A DNA stretch of 42,986 nt, taken from Magnetospirillum sp. Its GTDB lineage: Bacteria; Pseudomonadota; Alphaproteobacteria; Rhodospirillales; Magnetospirillaceae. Within the stretch, counting starts at the first letter, position 1, and the number at the start of each line of letters is the position of its first letter. The DNA is taken from the NCBI GenBank assembly GCA_016183945.1, contig JACPDP010000036.1, positions 1-42,986 of the forward strand, given 5' to 3'. Shown one piece after another: positions 28,041-36,636 of this stretch. A program made the position numbers and the translations under genes. Below the pieces are notes generated by a model. That model searched no databases. It worked only from the letters and a program-made list of their open reading frames with translations, and was not told the origin of the DNA.

Positions 28041-28226
28041 TGGCGACGCCCACAGGGCAATCGGGTGAAGCCGATTGCCCTGCCCTATTTCCGCCGGGCG
28101 CCACCTCCGGTGGCTTGGCTCGCTCCGCTATGCGCCTTTCGCTACGCTCCAGGCCCGCTTCGCGCGGCCTCAATGGCCGAGGCGCCCGCTTCCGCGGGCT
28201 TCACCCGATTGCCCTGGCGACGCCCA
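28041..28226. repeat. Multi-hairpin element with 20-bp inverted ends (family B)
   Basis: CAGGGCAATCGGGTGAAGCC at 28053-28072 is the exact reverse complement of 28196-28215. Outside these lies a 13-base direct repeat TGGCGACGCCCAC (28041-28053 and 28214-28226). Inside are further hairpins: CAGGGCAATCGG/CCGATTGCCCTG (28053-28064 and 28071-28082) with a 6-base loop, and CCCGC/GCGGG near 28184-28197. It occupies the 324-base gap between ubiX and the YdcH-type gene, in which no gene is seen. The arrangement resembles a BIME or MITE-like element. Confidence 0.85.
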
Positions 28227-28299
28227 CTTTCCCTGCTGACAAGCCGCCCGGCAGAGGCATAGACTTCTCCGGGTGTCCCATCCACAAGGGAGGATTGTA

Positions 28300-28473
28300 A
28301 TGAGCCTTCAGGACCGGATCGAGTCTTTGAAAGCCCGCCATGCCGCTCTCGAATCCGCCATCGCGGAAGAAACCCGGCGCCCCCTTCCGAACGAAGTTCA
28401 AATCGGCGACCTGAAACGCCGGAAGCTCAAGATCAAGGATGAGATCAACCGCATCGACGGCGTCCCTCATTGA
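28300..28473 (+). CDS. YdcH-type small protein (DUF465)
   Basis: A 57-residue protein that starts at ATG 28300 after AAGGGAGGA. It reads MSLQDRIESLKARHAALES and continues as a helical hairpin rich in charged residues (IGDLKRRKLKIKDEINRI), the DUF465/YdcH pattern. These small cytoplasmic proteins are widespread in proteobacteria; their job is not settled. No neighbour suggests a role. It lies between a repeat-rich gap and another one. Confidence 0.88.
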   Translation: MSLQDRIESLKARHAALESAIAEETRRPLPNEVQIGDLKRRKLKIKDEINRIDGVPH

Positions 28474-28840
28474 CGATCTAGGCACCCTTTCGCCCTGCCT
28501 GCGGTCGTAGGGTGGGCGCCGAAGGCGACCGGGTGAGGCCCTGTGCCCGCCCCGCTGGACGCTCTCACCCTCCCGCGGTGTCGCTGTGCGCCGGCGATAT
28601 GGGGCGGGCCAGGCCGCCATGCAGGGGAGGGGGATGTGATCGGCCGCGCGACCCGTTCGGGTAGGGCCGCGGCCGCAGTGGTATGACCTTTGGCATCGCG
28701 GATATAGGCCTAACCGCTTGTTATTCCTGTCGGCGATTGGCCTTTGCAAAAGCTCCCAAGTTGCGGCATCCTGCCCCCCTCGAACGGAGGGGTGCAACCT
28801 CCGTCGGTGAAGACGGCAGTGGAAAAAGGGAGCGTCCGCG
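28474..28840. other. 367-base gap holding a second GC-rich hairpin region
   Basis: No gene is seen between the YdcH-type gene and prpE. CGGGTGAGGCC at 28530-28540 resembles the family B arm. GGGTGAG (28531-28537) pairs with CTCACCC (28564-28570), and GCCCGCCCC (28545-28553) pairs with GGGGCGGGC (28601-28609), so the stretch can form crossed stems. A TTTGCAAA palindrome at 28743-28750 is discussed as a possible regulatory site. prpE's ribosome site (AAAAAGGGAG) is at the end. Confidence 0.5.
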
Positions 28841-30757
28841 ATGACCAATGCGTATCAACAGGCTTATGACCGCTCGATGAAGGACCCGGAGGGGTTCTGG
28901 GCCGATGCGGCGAAGGCCATCGAATGGAGCAAGCCCTGGGACAAGGTGCTCGAGTCCTCCGATAAGCCGTTCTACCGCTGGTTCGTCGGCGCCGAGTGCA
29001 ACACCTGCTACAACGCGGTGGATCGGCACGTGAAGGAGGGCCGCGGCGAGCAGGCGGCGATCATCTACGACAGCCCGGTCACCAACACCATCCGCACCAT
29101 CACCTATTCCCAGCTCAAGGACGAGGTGGCGGGCTTCGCCGGTGCGCTGAAGGCGGCGGGCGTCGGGAAGGGCGACCGCGTCATCGTCTACATGCCCATG
29201 GTGCCCGAGGCGGCCGTCGCCATGCTGGCCTGCGCCCGTCTCGGCGCGGTGCATTCGGTGGTGTTCGGCGGCTTCGCCGCCAACGAGCTGGCCACCCGCA
29301 TCGACGACGCCAAGCCGAAGGCCATCGTCACCGCGTCGTGCGGCATCGAGATCAACCGGGTCATCGCCTACAAGCCGCTGCTGGACGCCGCCATCGAGAT
29401 GGCCGAGCACAAGCCGGCCGCCTGCTTCGTGCTGGCCCGGCCGCAGGCCAAGGCCGAACTGATCGCCGGGCGCGACCACGATTGGGCCGAGGCGGTCAAG
29501 GCCGCCGCGCCGGCCGACTGCGTCGCGGTGAAGGCCACCGACCCGCTCTACATCCTCTACACCTCGGGCACCACCGGCCAGCCCAAGGGCGTGGTGCGCG
29601 ACAACGGCGGCCACATGGTGGCGCTGAAGTGGACCATGTCGGCGGTCTACAACGTCAAGCCGGGCGAGGTCTACTGGGCCGCCTCCGACGTGGGTTGGGT
29701 GGTCGGCCACAGCTACATCGTCTATGCGCCGCTGCTCAACGGCAACACCACCATCATGTACGAGGGCAAGCCGGTCGGCACCCCCGACGCCGGCGCCTTC
29801 TGGCGGGTGATCAGCCAGCACAAGGTCTCGACGCTGTTCACCGCGCCGACCGCCTTCCGCGCCATCAAGCGCGAGGACCCCGACGCGGCTCTGCTGAAGG
29901 ACTACGACCTCGGCTGTTTCCGCGCCCTGTACCTGGCCGGCGAGCGCTCGGACCCCGATACCATCAACTGGGCGGTGACCAACCTCAAGGTGCCGGTGGT
30001 CGACCATTGGTGGCAGACCGAGACCGGCTGGGCCATCGCCGCCAACTGCCTCGGCCTGCACGAGTTCCCCATCAAGCCCGGCTCGCCCACCAAGGCGGTG
30101 CCCGGCTGGGGCCTGGAGGTGCTCGACGAGGTCCACGAGCCCTGCCCGCCCGGCAAGGTGGGCTCGCTGGTGGTGCGGCTGCCGCTGCCTCCCGGCACCC
30201 TGCCGACCCTGTGGAACGCCGACCAGCGCTACATCGACAGCTACCTGGCCGAATTCCCCGGCTGCTACAAGACCGCCGACGCCGGCTACATCGACGAGGA
30301 CGGCTACGTCTACGTCATGGCGCGCACCGACGACATCATCAATGTCGCCGGCCACCGCCTCTCGACCGGCGCCATGGAAGAGGTGCTGGCCAGCCATCCC
30401 GACGTCGCCGAATGCGCGGTGATCGGCGTCGCCGACCAGCTCAAGGGCGAGTTGCCGCTGGGCTTCCTCTGCCTCAAGGCCGGCGTCACCAAGCCGGATG
30501 CGCAGGTGGTCAAGGAAGTGGTGGCGCTGGTGCGCGACCGCATCGGCCCGGTGGCGGCGTTCAAGACCTGCACCGTGGTCAAGCGCCTGCCCAAGACCCG
30601 TTCCGGCAAGATCCTGCGCGGCACCATGAAGAAGATCGCCGACTGCCAGGACTACAAGATGCCGGCCACCATCGACGACCCCGCCATCCTCGACGAGATC
30701 GCCGAGAGCCTGGAGGGCGTCGGCTACGCCAAGGGGCGGACGGAAACGGTGGGGTAG
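28841..30757 (+). CDS. prpE: Propionyl-CoA synthetase
   Basis: An acyl-CoA synthetase of the adenylate-forming family, converting propionate (or acetate) to its CoA ester through an acyl-AMP. The 638-residue product has the motifs YTSGTTGQPKGVV near residue 240-252, WWQTETG (A5 region), and the C-terminal lysine motif KTRSGKILRG with Lys590. Lys590 is the residue acetylated to switch off such enzymes. The overall pattern (DVGWVVGHSY, GAEC near the start) fits PrpE better than Acs. Its stop is followed by a strong terminator. A Pat-type acetyltransferase gene lies convergent about 900 bases away, a likely regulator by lysine acylation. Confidence 0.92.
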   Translation: MTNAYQQAYDRSMKDPEGFWADAAKAIEWSKPWDKVLESSDKPFYRWFVGAECNTCYNAVDRHVKEGRGEQAAIIYDSPVTNTIRTITYSQLKDEVAGFAGALKAAGVGKGDRVIVYMPMVPEAAVAMLACARLGAVHSVVFGGFAANELATRIDDAKPKAIVTASCGIEINRVIAYKPLLDAAIEMAEHKPAACFVLARPQAKAELIAGRDHDWAEAVKAAAPADCVAVKATDPLYILYTSGTTGQPKGVVRDNGGHMVALKWTMSAVYNVKPGEVYWAASDVGWVVGHSYIVYAPLLNGNTTIMYEGKPVGTPDAGAFWRVISQHKVSTLFTAPTAFRAIKREDPDAALLKDYDLGCFRALYLAGERSDPDTINWAVTNLKVPVVDHWWQTETGWAIAANCLGLHEFPIKPGSPTKAVPGWGLEVLDEVHEPCPPGKVGSLVVRLPLPPGTLPTLWNADQRYIDSYLAEFPGCYKTADAGYIDEDGYVYVMARTDDIINVAGHRLSTGAMEEVLASHPDVAECAVIGVADQLKGELPLGFLCLKAGVTKPDAQVVKEVVALVRDRIGPVAAFKTCTVVKRLPKTRSGKILRGTMKKIADCQDYKMPATIDDPAILDEIAESLEGVGYAKGRTETVG

Positions 30758-30782
30758 GCCGGTTCGGCCCGAGTGACGGAGA

Positions 30783-30813
30783 AGCCCCCGGGGAGACCTC
30801 GGGGGCTTTTTTT
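30783..30813 (+). terminator. Rho-independent terminator after prpE
   Basis: AGCCCCCG at 30783-30790 pairs with CGGGGGCT at 30800-30807, followed by a run of seven T at 30807-30813. It begins 25 bases after the prpE stop on the plus strand, so it ends the prpE transcript. Confidence 0.93.
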
Positions 30814-30996
30814 GTGGCTCGCTACGTTCAAGTAACACGGATGAATACGGATGCGCGGGCGTCCTGCCTGCCGGAAATTCAGGCGCACCAGCTATCCTGT
30901 CGGTCATTTTGTTCCCCCGATTACTTTGCGCGGAAGTGAAAGTTGTATAGGTTAAAATTGATTCCAGCGAATGCGGCTTCTCAGTGGAGATAGGTG

Positions 30997-31269
30997 ATGC
31001 CAAGCAGATCGGATGCGGACAAACTGGATGCCGACGGTGATGCAGACAGGGCGCTGTGCCCGTCAGTACTCGGGCACGGTGACGATTGGGTCGGGAATAA
31101 TGCAGCGTTCACCTGTCCCGCTTGCGGGAAGGTTTTCCTCATCAGCGGGCTTCTTCACCGGAATGGGCGTGCCTGTCCTAAATGCGGCGGTGCCACAGCT
31201 TACGTTGAAGGCGGCGCCAAATCCGGTGGACGAGCTTGGATCGTAAAAAGCCAAGCACCATCGGCATGA
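30997..31269 (+). CDS. Small zinc-ribbon protein, hypothetical
   Basis: ATG 30997 (with GGAGATAGGTG directly upstream) opens a 90-residue frame; a GTG three bases earlier is an alternative. Two CxxC pairs, CPAC at 40-43 and CPKC at 60-63, form a zinc ribbon spaced by 16 residues (FLISGLLHRNGRA). The N-terminal 30 residues are acidic and look disordered. No enzyme motif is seen. GC content and codon use are less extreme than in prpE, and the gene is isolated in a repeat-rich gap. It may be a nucleic-acid-binding or accessory protein. Function unknown. Confidence 0.6.
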   Translation: MPSRSDADKLDADGDADRALCPSVLGHGDDWVGNNAAFTCPACGKVFLISGLLHRNGRACPKCGGATAYVEGGAKSGGRAWIVKSQAPSA

Positions 31270-31302
31270 GAATACGGTGAGAATACGTGGAGGTCTGTTT
31301 TA

Positions 31303-31324
31303 GCGGGCGGGACGCCCGCGCTCC
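31303..31324. repeat. Family A repeat, single half-unit
   Basis: A third exact 22-base copy of the arm seen at 11946-11967 and 26108-26129, containing GCGGGCG-GGA-CGCCCGC. It begins 33 bases after the zinc-ribbon gene. A related but different hairpin, GCGGGC-GACA-GCCCGC, follows at 31352-31367. Confidence 0.85.
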
Positions 31325-31480
31325 CTCATCCCCTATCCGCGCCATCCGTGAGCGGGCGACAGCCCGCCCAGACGGCGCCGCCTGATCCTCTCCAACTGTA
31401 AAAATAGGGCCAGTCCGTCTCTGGGAGAGGGGATGTTCGGCACTCCCTTGCCGTATCGGGGGGCAATGGAAAGTGATTCA

Positions 31481-31619
31481 CCACAGAGACACAGAGACAC
31501 AGAGACACAGAGATACCGTCCGGATGGACACCGGGGGGCCTTCCGTCCACGCATAGGCGGCGGGGAAGCCCGCGGCGCTGCGATTCGCACGGCATCTCTG
31601 TGCCTCTGTGTCTCTGTGG
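31481..31619. repeat. Element bounded by inverted CACAGAGA tandem units (family C)
   Basis: The left end (31481-31514) is a tandem of an 8-base unit, CCACAGAGACACAGAGACAC and onward, ending AGAGAT. The right end (31594-31619) is its reverse complement with one unit fewer and one base change. The 79 bases between hold no gene. The whole 385-base gap 31270-31654 contains this element, a family A unit and a short GC hairpin, and no gene. It may act in 3' processing of the Pat-like gene that ends at 31655. Confidence 0.85.
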
Positions 31620-31654
31620 TTTTCTAACCTTGACCACCCATCGGGGCGAAATCC

Positions 31655-34306
31655 TCACCCCAGCGTCAGCACCGCCTCCACCACATCCGCGTCCTCCTCC
31701 GAGTAGCGCACGCTGAAGCCGCTTTTCTTCGCCAGGCGGATCATCGGTTCGTTCTCGGCCAGCACCTGGCAGACCACCTCGGCGGTGTGGCGGGTGCGGT
31801 GGTAGCTCACCGCCTTGGCCATCAGGATCCGCCCCAGCCCGGTGCCCTTGAGATCCGAGCGCACCAGGATGGCCAGCTCCGCCTTGAGGTTGTCGGGGTC
31901 GGTCACCGTGCGCACCACCCCCAGGCTCTCCGGGCGGCCGTCCTTGGTGGGTCGGGTCGCCACGAAGGCCATCTCGCGGTCGTAGTCGATCTGGGTCAGG
32001 CGGGCGAGTTGGTGGTGGTGCAGCTCGCGGACATGGCCGAAGAAGCGGTAGCGCAGGTCCTGCGGCGTCATGCGGGCGATCAGTTCGCCGTGGGCCGGTT
32101 CGTCCTCGGGGCGGATGGGGCGCAACAGCACCTTGGAGCCGTCGTGCAGGGTCACCGGCTCCTCCAGATGCGCCGGGTAGGGCAGCACCGAGAAACGGCG
32201 GGCGTCGGAGCCGTCCAGCGGCGCCACCCGGATGCGGGCGTCCACCGCCAGCACGCCGTGCTGGTCGGCGAACAGCGGGTTGATGTCGCAGGCGGTGACT
32301 TCGGGGTTGTCGGCCAGCAGGCGCGACACCCGCACCAGCACCGCGGCGATGGCGTCGCGGTCGGCGGCGGGGCGTGTGCCGTGGGCGTCGAGCAGCCGCG
32401 ACACTCGCGTCCGCGCGATCATGCTGCGAGCCAAGGGCAGGTTGATCGGCGGCAGGCCGACGGTGTGGTCGCGCACCACCTCCACCGCCCGGCCACCCTC
32501 GCCGAACACCAGCACCGGGCCGAACAGCGGGTCGCAGGCGATGCCCACCACCAGCTGGCGGGCATGCGGCCGCAGCGCCATGCGCTGGACGTTGAAGCCG
32601 TCGATGCGCGCGTCGGGACGCTTCTCGGCGACGCGGCGCAGGATGCCGGCACAGGCGGTGCGGACCGCCTCGGCGTTTTCCAGATTGAGCGCGACGCCGC
32701 CCACCTCCCATTTGCGCGGCACCGCGGTCGAGGCCACCGTCAGCGCCACCGGGAAGCCCATGCGCGTCGCCAGCCCTGCCGCGGCCTCGGCGTCGGCGGC
32801 GTGGACGGTGTCCACCACCGGGATGCCGTAGGCCGTCAGCAGGGCCTTGGCGTCGGGCTCCGACAGGGTGCCGTCGCCCTGCAGGGCACGGTCGACGATC
32901 AGCCGCGCGGTGCCCTTGGCCGGAGCGACGCCGCCGCCGTCCGAGGGCGGCGTCTCCAACAGCATGTCCTGATTGCGGTGGTGCTGCACCAGGTGGCGGA
33001 AGCCGCGCACCGCCCGGCCGGGGGTGTCGTAGGTCGGCAGGCCGGCCTCGGCGAACAGGCGCCGCGCCGGGGCTGCCGTCTCCTCGCCGGCCCAGCAGGT
33101 CAGCACGACGCCGCCGTGGCGCCGCTGGGTATCGATCACCGCCTGGGCGGCGGCGATGCCGTCGGCGATGGCGTTGGGGGCGTGCACGGCCAGAACCGCG
33201 TCGACCTCCTCCGCCTCGATCAGCACCCGCAGCGCCTCGGCGAAGGCCTTGGCCTGGGCGTCGACGCCGAGGTCCACCGGATTGGCCGGCGGCACCCCCT
33301 TGGGCAGCACGATGGCCAGCCGGCGCAGCGTTTCCTCGGAAAGCTGGGCGGGCTCGCTGGCGGCGTCGGCGGCGAATTCGTCCATGGCCATCATCGCGGT
33401 GCCGCCGCCATTGGCCAGGATGGCCAGGCGCTCGCCCTTCATGGGCTTGCTGCGGGCCAGGGTCTCCACCGCGCCGAACAACTCGTCGATGTCGTTGACG
33501 CGCAGCGCACCGGCGCGGCGCATGGCTGCGTCGAAGGCGTCGTCGGGCGAGGCCAGCGTCTCGGCCAGGAAGGGGCCGATGGCGGCGGAGGTGCCGCCGC
33601 GCCCGGCCTTGACCACCAGCACCGGTTTGTTGCGGGCGGCGGCGCGGGCGGCCGGCATGAGGTCGCGCCGTTCGGCGATGTGCTCGATATAGAGCAGCAC
33701 GGCGCGGGTCTGCTCGTCGCTGGCCAGGTAGTCGAGCATGTCGGCGAAGTCGATGTCGGCGCCCTCGCCCAGCGAGACGAAGTGCGAGAAGCCGATGCCG
33801 CGCGGCCGCGCCCAGTCCAGCACTGCGGTGCACAGGGCGCCCGACTGCGACACGAAGGCGACCTTGCCGGGCAGGGCGGGGACGTGGCTGAAGCTGGCGT
33901 TGAGCCTCACCTTGGGCACCAGCAGTCCAAGGCTGCCGTGGCCCAGCAGCCTGAGGCCGTGCGGGCGGGCGGCGGCCAGGATGGCGTTGCGGTCGGCGTC
34001 CCAGGCCACCACCACCGCGGCGCGGGTGCCGCGGGCGCCCAATCGGTCGACGATGGCGGGCACGGCGGCGGCGGGGGTGCAGATGACGGCCAGGTCGGGG
34101 ACCAGCGGCATGGCCTCGATGTCGGGATAGGCCAGCACGCCGCACACCGCCCGCCAGCGCGGATGCACCGGGATGATGGGGCCGGCGAAGCCGCCGTCCA
34201 GCAGATTGCGCATGACCACGTTGCCCACCGAGCGCGGTTGCTCCGACGCGCCGATGACCGCCACCGAGGTGGGCTCGAACAGGTAAGGCAGGTTGCGCAC
34301 GCTCAT
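31655..34306 (-). CDS. Pat-like protein lysine acetyltransferase (ACD-like plus GNAT)
   Basis: The 883-residue product (ATG 34306, AAGGA upstream) begins MSVRNLPYLFEPTSVAVIGA, an ADP-forming acyl-CoA synthetase-like CoA-binding domain. Domains follow in the order CoA-binding, ligase, ATP-grasp, and a C-terminal GNAT acetyltransferase from about residue 715 (LRPIRPEDEPAHGELIARM, then LVRSDLKGTGLGRILMAKAV as the acetyl-CoA loop). At the place of the catalytic His in true ligases, the sequence reads KAGRGGTSAAIGP and no His is present; this matches Pat of Salmonella, in which the ligase part is inactive and only senses. It likely acetylates acyl-CoA synthetases such as prpE. Confidence 0.88.
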   Translation of the reverse strand: MSVRNLPYLFEPTSVAVIGASEQPRSVGNVVMRNLLDGGFAGPIIPVHPRWRAVCGVLAYPDIEAMPLVPDLAVICTPAAAVPAIVDRLGARGTRAAVVVAWDADRNAILAAARPHGLRLLGHGSLGLLVPKVRLNASFSHVPALPGKVAFVSQSGALCTAVLDWARPRGIGFSHFVSLGEGADIDFADMLDYLASDEQTRAVLLYIEHIAERRDLMPAARAAARNKPVLVVKAGRGGTSAAIGPFLAETLASPDDAFDAAMRRAGALRVNDIDELFGAVETLARSKPMKGERLAILANGGGTAMMAMDEFAADAASEPAQLSEETLRRLAIVLPKGVPPANPVDLGVDAQAKAFAEALRVLIEAEEVDAVLAVHAPNAIADGIAAAQAVIDTQRRHGGVVLTCWAGEETAAPARRLFAEAGLPTYDTPGRAVRGFRHLVQHHRNQDMLLETPPSDGGGVAPAKGTARLIVDRALQGDGTLSEPDAKALLTAYGIPVVDTVHAADAEAAAGLATRMGFPVALTVASTAVPRKWEVGGVALNLENAEAVRTACAGILRRVAEKRPDARIDGFNVQRMALRPHARQLVVGIACDPLFGPVLVFGEGGRAVEVVRDHTVGLPPINLPLARSMIARTRVSRLLDAHGTRPAADRDAIAAVLVRVSRLLADNPEVTACDINPLFADQHGVLAVDARIRVAPLDGSDARRFSVLPYPAHLEEPVTLHDGSKVLLRPIRPEDEPAHGELIARMTPQDLRYRFFGHVRELHHHQLARLTQIDYDREMAFVATRPTKDGRPESLGVVRTVTDPDNLKAELAILVRSDLKGTGLGRILMAKAVSYHRTRHTAEVVCQVLAENEPMIRLAKKSGFSVRYSEEDADVVEAVLTLG

Positions 34307-34477
34307 GGGCTGGTCCTTCGGGAAGTCCTTTGGGCGCGTAGTCCTTCGGGAATGGCCCGAGCCGGGGCAAAAAGCAAGCGCCAAGTCGTTCGGCCAGGGC
34401 CATCGCGGCCCCCTTCCCGGCGGCAGGCCACATGGTCTAAGGTGCGGCACAGTGTCCCCAAAGTCAGGTGAGAGTTC

Positions 34478-35332
34478 ATGCGATACCGCTTCGCCGCCGC
34501 CGTTGTCGTCCCGCTGCTGGCCGGATCGGCCTTTGCCGCAGACGAGCCGGCCGCCACCGGTGCGCCGACGCCGCTGCTGCCGCCGGCTTTGACCGAACCG
34601 CTGCCACAGCCGCCAGCCGAGCTGGCCGCCCCCCCCACCGTTCCCACCGTTTCCCCCGCCGTTCCCGAGGTGCCGCAGGCCCCTTCCGTAGCGGTACCGT
34701 CGGCCCCTCCCGCTGCGGTTGCGCCCCCGCCGCCTCCCGCCCCACTGGTATCGGCGCCCGAGGCGCCTCCCGCCGCCAAGGCTGCCGCGCCCCTGGGTGA
34801 GCCGCCGGTCCTGACAGCGATGCTGCCCCTTTGGGCGGCGGGGAGTTTGATTGCTGCCGGGGGACTGGTGGCCGGGTTGGTCGGCGTCGGGCTGGCGGGC
34901 TGGCATCGCCGCCGCGAACTGGCCGAGCGCCGCCGCGCCGCCGCCACCACCCTGGCGCTTGAACTGGAGACCCGCCGCCAGGCCTTCGATGCGGTGCCGG
35001 TGCCCCCCAATGCCGAAGCCGGCGTCTCCTTCGTCTCGACCGTGCTGGCGCTGGCCAATCTGGACGGCGGCTGGCGGGCGGTGCAGGGGGCGCTCTATAC
35101 CCTGCCGGAGAAGTATGCCGCCCAGGTGGCGTCGCACTACGCCACGGTCCATCACGTCGCCGACTTCATCAAGGGCCAGTCGCTGGCGGCGGCGGTGCGC
35201 ATGATGCAGGCCAACCGCATCGGCGGCTATCCCGCCCCCGATGCCGGCCTGATGCGCGAGGCCCATGTCGAACTTGTGGCGGCATTCCGTAATATCGACA
35301 AGATTGTGCAGGGACTGCGCTCTATCTCGTAG
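34478..35332 (+). CDS. Pro/Ala-rich membrane-anchored hypothetical protein
   Basis: The 284-residue product starts with a signal peptide (MRYRFAAAVVVPLLAGSAFA), then about 85 residues of Pro/Ala/Val-rich low complexity (residues 26-110), a membrane segment (about 114-140, LPLWAAGSLIAAGGLVAGLVGVGLAG) and a cytoplasmic-looking helical domain of about 140 residues (HRRRELAERRRAAATTLALELETRR to IVQGLRSIS). AGGTGAGAG precedes the ATG. The arrangement would place the Pro-rich part outside and the helical domain inside. No family recognised. It is divergent from the Pat-like gene and precedes a GGDEF gene. Confidence 0.75.
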   Translation: MRYRFAAAVVVPLLAGSAFAADEPAATGAPTPLLPPALTEPLPQPPAELAAPPTVPTVSPAVPEVPQAPSVAVPSAPPAAVAPPPPPAPLVSAPEAPPAAKAAAPLGEPPVLTAMLPLWAAGSLIAAGGLVAGLVGVGLAGWHRRRELAERRRAAATTLALELETRRQAFDAVPVPPNAEAGVSFVSTVLALANLDGGWRAVQGALYTLPEKYAAQVASHYATVHHVADFIKGQSLAAAVRMMQANRIGGYPAPDAGLMREAHVELVAAFRNIDKIVQGLRSIS

Positions 35333-35433
35333 TTTGTTGGAATACCAATGTAAGTGAAGCGGCGATAGAAGCGCGGGCTACCAGTCTGCCGGCAAATATG
35401 TCATAGTGCTTTCGTCTGCGTATGGAAGCACGC

Positions 35434-36636
35434 ATGTCGAAACTTGCTGGTGTATTTACCGATATGCTTTTTCGCATGCCACGGGGCCGCGAGTATTTTC
35501 GCGATCTGGTGCTGTGCAGCGGCCATGCCGCCTATCTCACGCGCCACCGTATCGATGCCATCGTCACCCGCGTTAGGCTGGTTTCGGCGGCATTCTCGGG
35601 CCTGACGCTGTTGTGGATCGCCTTCGACGCCGCGACTCTGCCATGGCCGACCTGGGGCGCGCTGGCGGCGCTCCGCCTGGTGTCCGCCGCCATCTTCATC
35701 ACCCTGGCGGTGCTGCCGCTGAAGCCGAAGACATTGAGCGGGGCTCTGTGGCTGCTGGCGGCGATGCTGGTCAACCCGCTGGCCTTCTACCTTGCCGCCC
35801 AGTTTCTGTTCATTGGCCAGGTTGTCGCCCCGATGGCCATGGCCAACGCCCGGCTCTACGAGGCGTTGCCCTTCGTCATCATGGCCGGACTGGGAGTGTT
35901 TCCGCTGGTGATCGTCGAGGGAATGTTGTTCGCCGCGCCGGTGCTGGCCGTGGTCAGTCTTGGGCCGATCCTGGCCGGGCATGGCAACTGGGTGACCCAG
36001 ATCACCACCCTGTGGGTCCTGCTGCTGATGCTCGGCATCTACCTGCTGGCCGGCATGATCCAGATGCACTACATGATGGCGCTGCTGCGCCGCGCCAGCC
36101 ACGATCCGCTGACCGGAGCCTTCAGCCGTCGTTCCGGCATGGAACTGGTCGAACTGCAGTTCCGCATGGCGCGCGAGCGCGATGCTCCCTTTGCACTGGC
36201 CTTCGTCGACGTGGACAACTTCAAAAGCGTCAACGACAGCTTCGGCCACGAGGCCGGCGACAAGGTGCTGCGCGCCGTTACCGACGCCTTGGGCAATTCG
36301 CTGCGTCGCGGCGATTCGGTGGTGCGCTGGGGGGGCGAGGAATTCGTCGTACTGCTGCTGGACGCCAATCTTGAGGGCCTGCGCATCGCCATGACCCGGG
36401 TGGTGACCGACTGGCTGGGCACGCGTCCCGACGGCGCCCCGGTGACCGCCAGCATCGGCGTCGCCGAACGCATCCTGGACGGCTGCGACGACTGGCCCGA
36501 TCTGGTGGACAAGGCGGATCACCGCATGTACGAAGCCAAGGCCGCCGGCAAGGCCCATGTCGTCCTGCCCGGCGGCGAACGCATCCGTCCGCCGGAGAAG
36601 GCCTCAGCCCAGCAAGCCACGGCCGGCGTCGACTAG
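35434..36636 (+). CDS. Membrane-bound GGDEF diguanylate cyclase
   Basis: Makes c-di-GMP from two GTP. ATG 35434 is preferred to 35422 because GGAAG lies six to seven bases upstream of it, giving 400 residues. Residues 40-210 form about six membrane segments of an uncharacterised sensor; no MASE consensus was recognised. The GGDEF domain begins at RASHDPLTGAFSRRSGMELV, with active site RWGGEEF and metal-binding FVDVDNFKSVND. The inhibitory I-site RxxD (RRGD) lies five residues before GGEEF, so product inhibition is expected. The 3' end overlaps the convergent GDT1 gene by 33 bases. Confidence 0.93.
   Translation: MSKLAGVFTDMLFRMPRGREYFRDLVLCSGHAAYLTRHRIDAIVTRVRLVSAAFSGLTLLWIAFDAATLPWPTWGALAALRLVSAAIFITLAVLPLKPKTLSGALWLLAAMLVNPLAFYLAAQFLFIGQVVAPMAMANARLYEALPFVIMAGLGVFPLVIVEGMLFAAPVLAVVSLGPILAGHGNWVTQITTLWVLLLMLGIYLLAGMIQMHYMMALLRRASHDPLTGAFSRRSGMELVELQFRMARERDAPFALAFVDVDNFKSVNDSFGHEAGDKVLRAVTDALGNSLRRGDSVVRWGGEEFVVLLLDANLEGLRIAMTRVVTDWLGTRPDGAPVTASIGVAERILDGCDDWPDLVDKADHRMYEAKAAGKAHVVLPGGERIRPPEKASAQQATAGVD

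Noticed and set aside
28721..31003. Minus-strand frame of 760 codons over prpE
   Set aside because: Antisense to a clear prpE gene; no family motif in it.
31481..31514. CRISPR-like tandem array
   Set aside because: The repeats are contiguous 8-base units without spacers, and there are no cas genes.
31787..34471. Long plus-strand frame of 894 codons
   Set aside because: Antisense to the Pat-like gene, with low-complexity shadow composition and no motifs.
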